DNA from: an uncultured Fidelibacterota bacterium
GTDB taxonomy: Bacteria; Fidelibacterota; Marinisomatia; Marinisomatales; UBA1611
DNA length: 46,151 nucleotides
Assembly: GCA_902611135.1 (NCBI GenBank)
Contig: CACLYL010000006.1
Location: 1 to 46,151 of the forward strand
Reading direction: 5' to 3'
Shown here: positions 45,531 to 46,151 of the stretch, piece after piece
Layout: each line of letters opens with the position of its first letter
How positions within the stretch are numbered: position 1 is the first letter of the stretch
Program-made: the position numbers and the translations under genes
Notes under the pieces: generated by a model
Told to the model about the DNA's origin: nothing
Databases searched by the model: none
Seen by the model: only the letters and a program-made list of their open reading frames with translations

Positions 45531-46151
45531 TTTAAATCCTTGTATAATAAATTGGCAAACTCACTTGTTTCTTTTGTTACCTTGATCTTATCAGAAATTC
45601 TGAGACCACAAACCCAGATTATTTCTTCATTTGCAATCATTAATGGTATTATCTCCTTTTTAAATTGATTTATCTTATTATTAATAAAAAAGTCACTTAA
45701 TTTCTGATATTTAGTTAAACCAAGTGGCCTAAAAGCATCCCCCTTTTTCCAATTTCTAATACTAATCCTTTTATTTTTTAATTTTGACCAATCCACAATT
45801 TCACTTGAACCAAATAATATGTCTCTTTTATTAGTAGGGACACATAACTGAATATTTGTACCATTAATAGTGACCCATCTATTTATTTTTAAATTATCTA
45901 TATTTAAATTTCTTGTATCGCGCACTTTCTCTCCAAGAATGTATCTCCTATCAATTAACAATCTAAATGTTTTAGATAATTCAAAAATACTACCAATTTT
46001 ATTCCTATTAAAAAAGCTATCTAACATGTTAATTTTGTGTCTTGACCAATATCTACCTAAGTTTTTTCTTGTTAACAAATGAATTACTCTTAATCTTAAT
46101 ATTTTAGGGTAGGTTAAAAAAAGTTTTTTATCAATTTCAAAGTTTTCATTA
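45527..46151 (-). CDS. tilS: tRNA(Ile)-lysidine synthase, C-terminal part (5' end outside window)
   Basis: TilS changes C34 to lysidine in the tRNA-Ile that reads AUA. The frame is open to the right edge, so only the C-terminal 207 residues are visible; the PP-loop ATPase domain lies outside. The visible part has the helical linker and then the TilS C-terminal domain with SIRNWKKGDAFRPLGL, KLSDFFINNK, IPLMIANEEIIWVCGLRISD. A TTG at 46078 is an internal Leu, not a start. Its neighbours hpt and ftsH support the call. The tTGA overlap couples it to hpt. Confidence 0.88.
   Translation of the reverse strand, partial: NENFEIDKKLFLTYPKILRLRVIHLLTRKNLGRYWSRHKINMLDSFFNRNKIGSIFELSKTFRLLIDRRYILGEKVRDTRNLNIDNLKINRWVTINGTNIQLCVPTNKRDILFGSSEIVDWSKLKNKRISIRNWKKGDAFRPLGLTKYQKLSDFFINNKINQFKKEIIPLMIANEEIIWVCGLRISDKIKVTKETSEFANLLYKDLN
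45537..45541 (-). promoter_or_regulatory. Shine-Dalgarno deciding the TTG start of hpt
   Basis: AAGGA on the minus strand ends six bases before the TTG at 45530. No ATG is available at this N-terminus, and the site lies inside the last tilS codons, so it supports TTG initiation coupled to tilS translation. Confidence 0.6.

Noticed and set aside
1-46151. tRNA or rRNA genes, CRISPR arrays, insertion sequences
   Set aside because: No cloverleaf-like conserved GGTTCGA-type arms, no regularly spaced direct repeats and no transposase motifs were seen by eye.

Overview
This is a gene-dense, AT-rich bacterial chromosome segment. Nearly everything lies on the minus strand; the exceptions are a B12-dependent ribonucleotide reductase gene (2115-4511) and a collagen-like lipoprotein gene cut by the left edge. 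The genes describe a diderm: LolCDE-type lipoprotein export, a TamA/TamB pair, a BamD-like lipoprotein and several signal peptides. A GGGP synthase (archaeal-type ether lipid enzyme family), a MoxR/DUF58/BatD-like set, a class II reductase and a tilS-hpt-ftsH-folP-cdaA run fit the FCB superphylum. A marine lineage such as Marinimicrobia (SAR406) is my best guess. That placement is inference; no rRNA or search result supports it. Spacers are short, many neighbours overlap by 1-4 bases, and TTG/GTG starts are frequent, which suggests a streamlined genome. No tRNA, rRNA, CRISPR array, insertion sequence or prophage was seen, and no gene-free stretch exceeds 300 bases.

Layout in transcription order (right to left). 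46151-40050: tilS (5'-truncated), hpt, ftsH, folP, cdaA, prfB. prfB carries a classical programmed +1 frameshift, so the full gene starts at 41166, not at the in-frame TTG at 40931. 40050-33122: lysS, lolC, lolE, lolD, clpC, mostly overlapping. 32988-31087: dnaK, preceded by two abutting palindromes and a strong Shine-Dalgarno. 30996-24591: envelope block of tamB, tamA and bamD-like. 24583-21852: MoxR ATPase, DUF58 protein and a BatD-like membrane protein that appears to start at AUU. 21762-18240: efp, accB, accC, gcvH, GGGP synthase. 18183-10976: xerC/D-like recombinase, M50 protease, an overlooked 42-residue membrane protein, ftcD, mutL, a threonine dehydratase/serine racemase-like gene, miaA. 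10866-8102: pyrR, pyrB, pyrC. 8032-4528: rplM, rpsI, rpsB, tsf, pyrH, frr. Then nrdJ on the plus strand, der on the minus strand, and the collagen-like gene on the plus strand.

Functionally the window combines translation (L13, S9, S2, EF-Ts, RRF, EF-P, RF2, LysRS, MiaA, TilS), nucleotide supply (pyr genes, PyrH, Hpt, NrdJ), proteostasis (DnaK, ClpC, FtsH), outer-membrane assembly (Lol, Tam, BamD), lipid precursors (AccB/AccC, GGGP synthase) and DNA maintenance (MutL, Xer). The points most worth following up are the 42-residue membrane protein coupled on both sides, the AUU-initiated BatD-like protein, the collagen-like lipoprotein, the GGGP synthase and the palindromes between clpC and dnaK.
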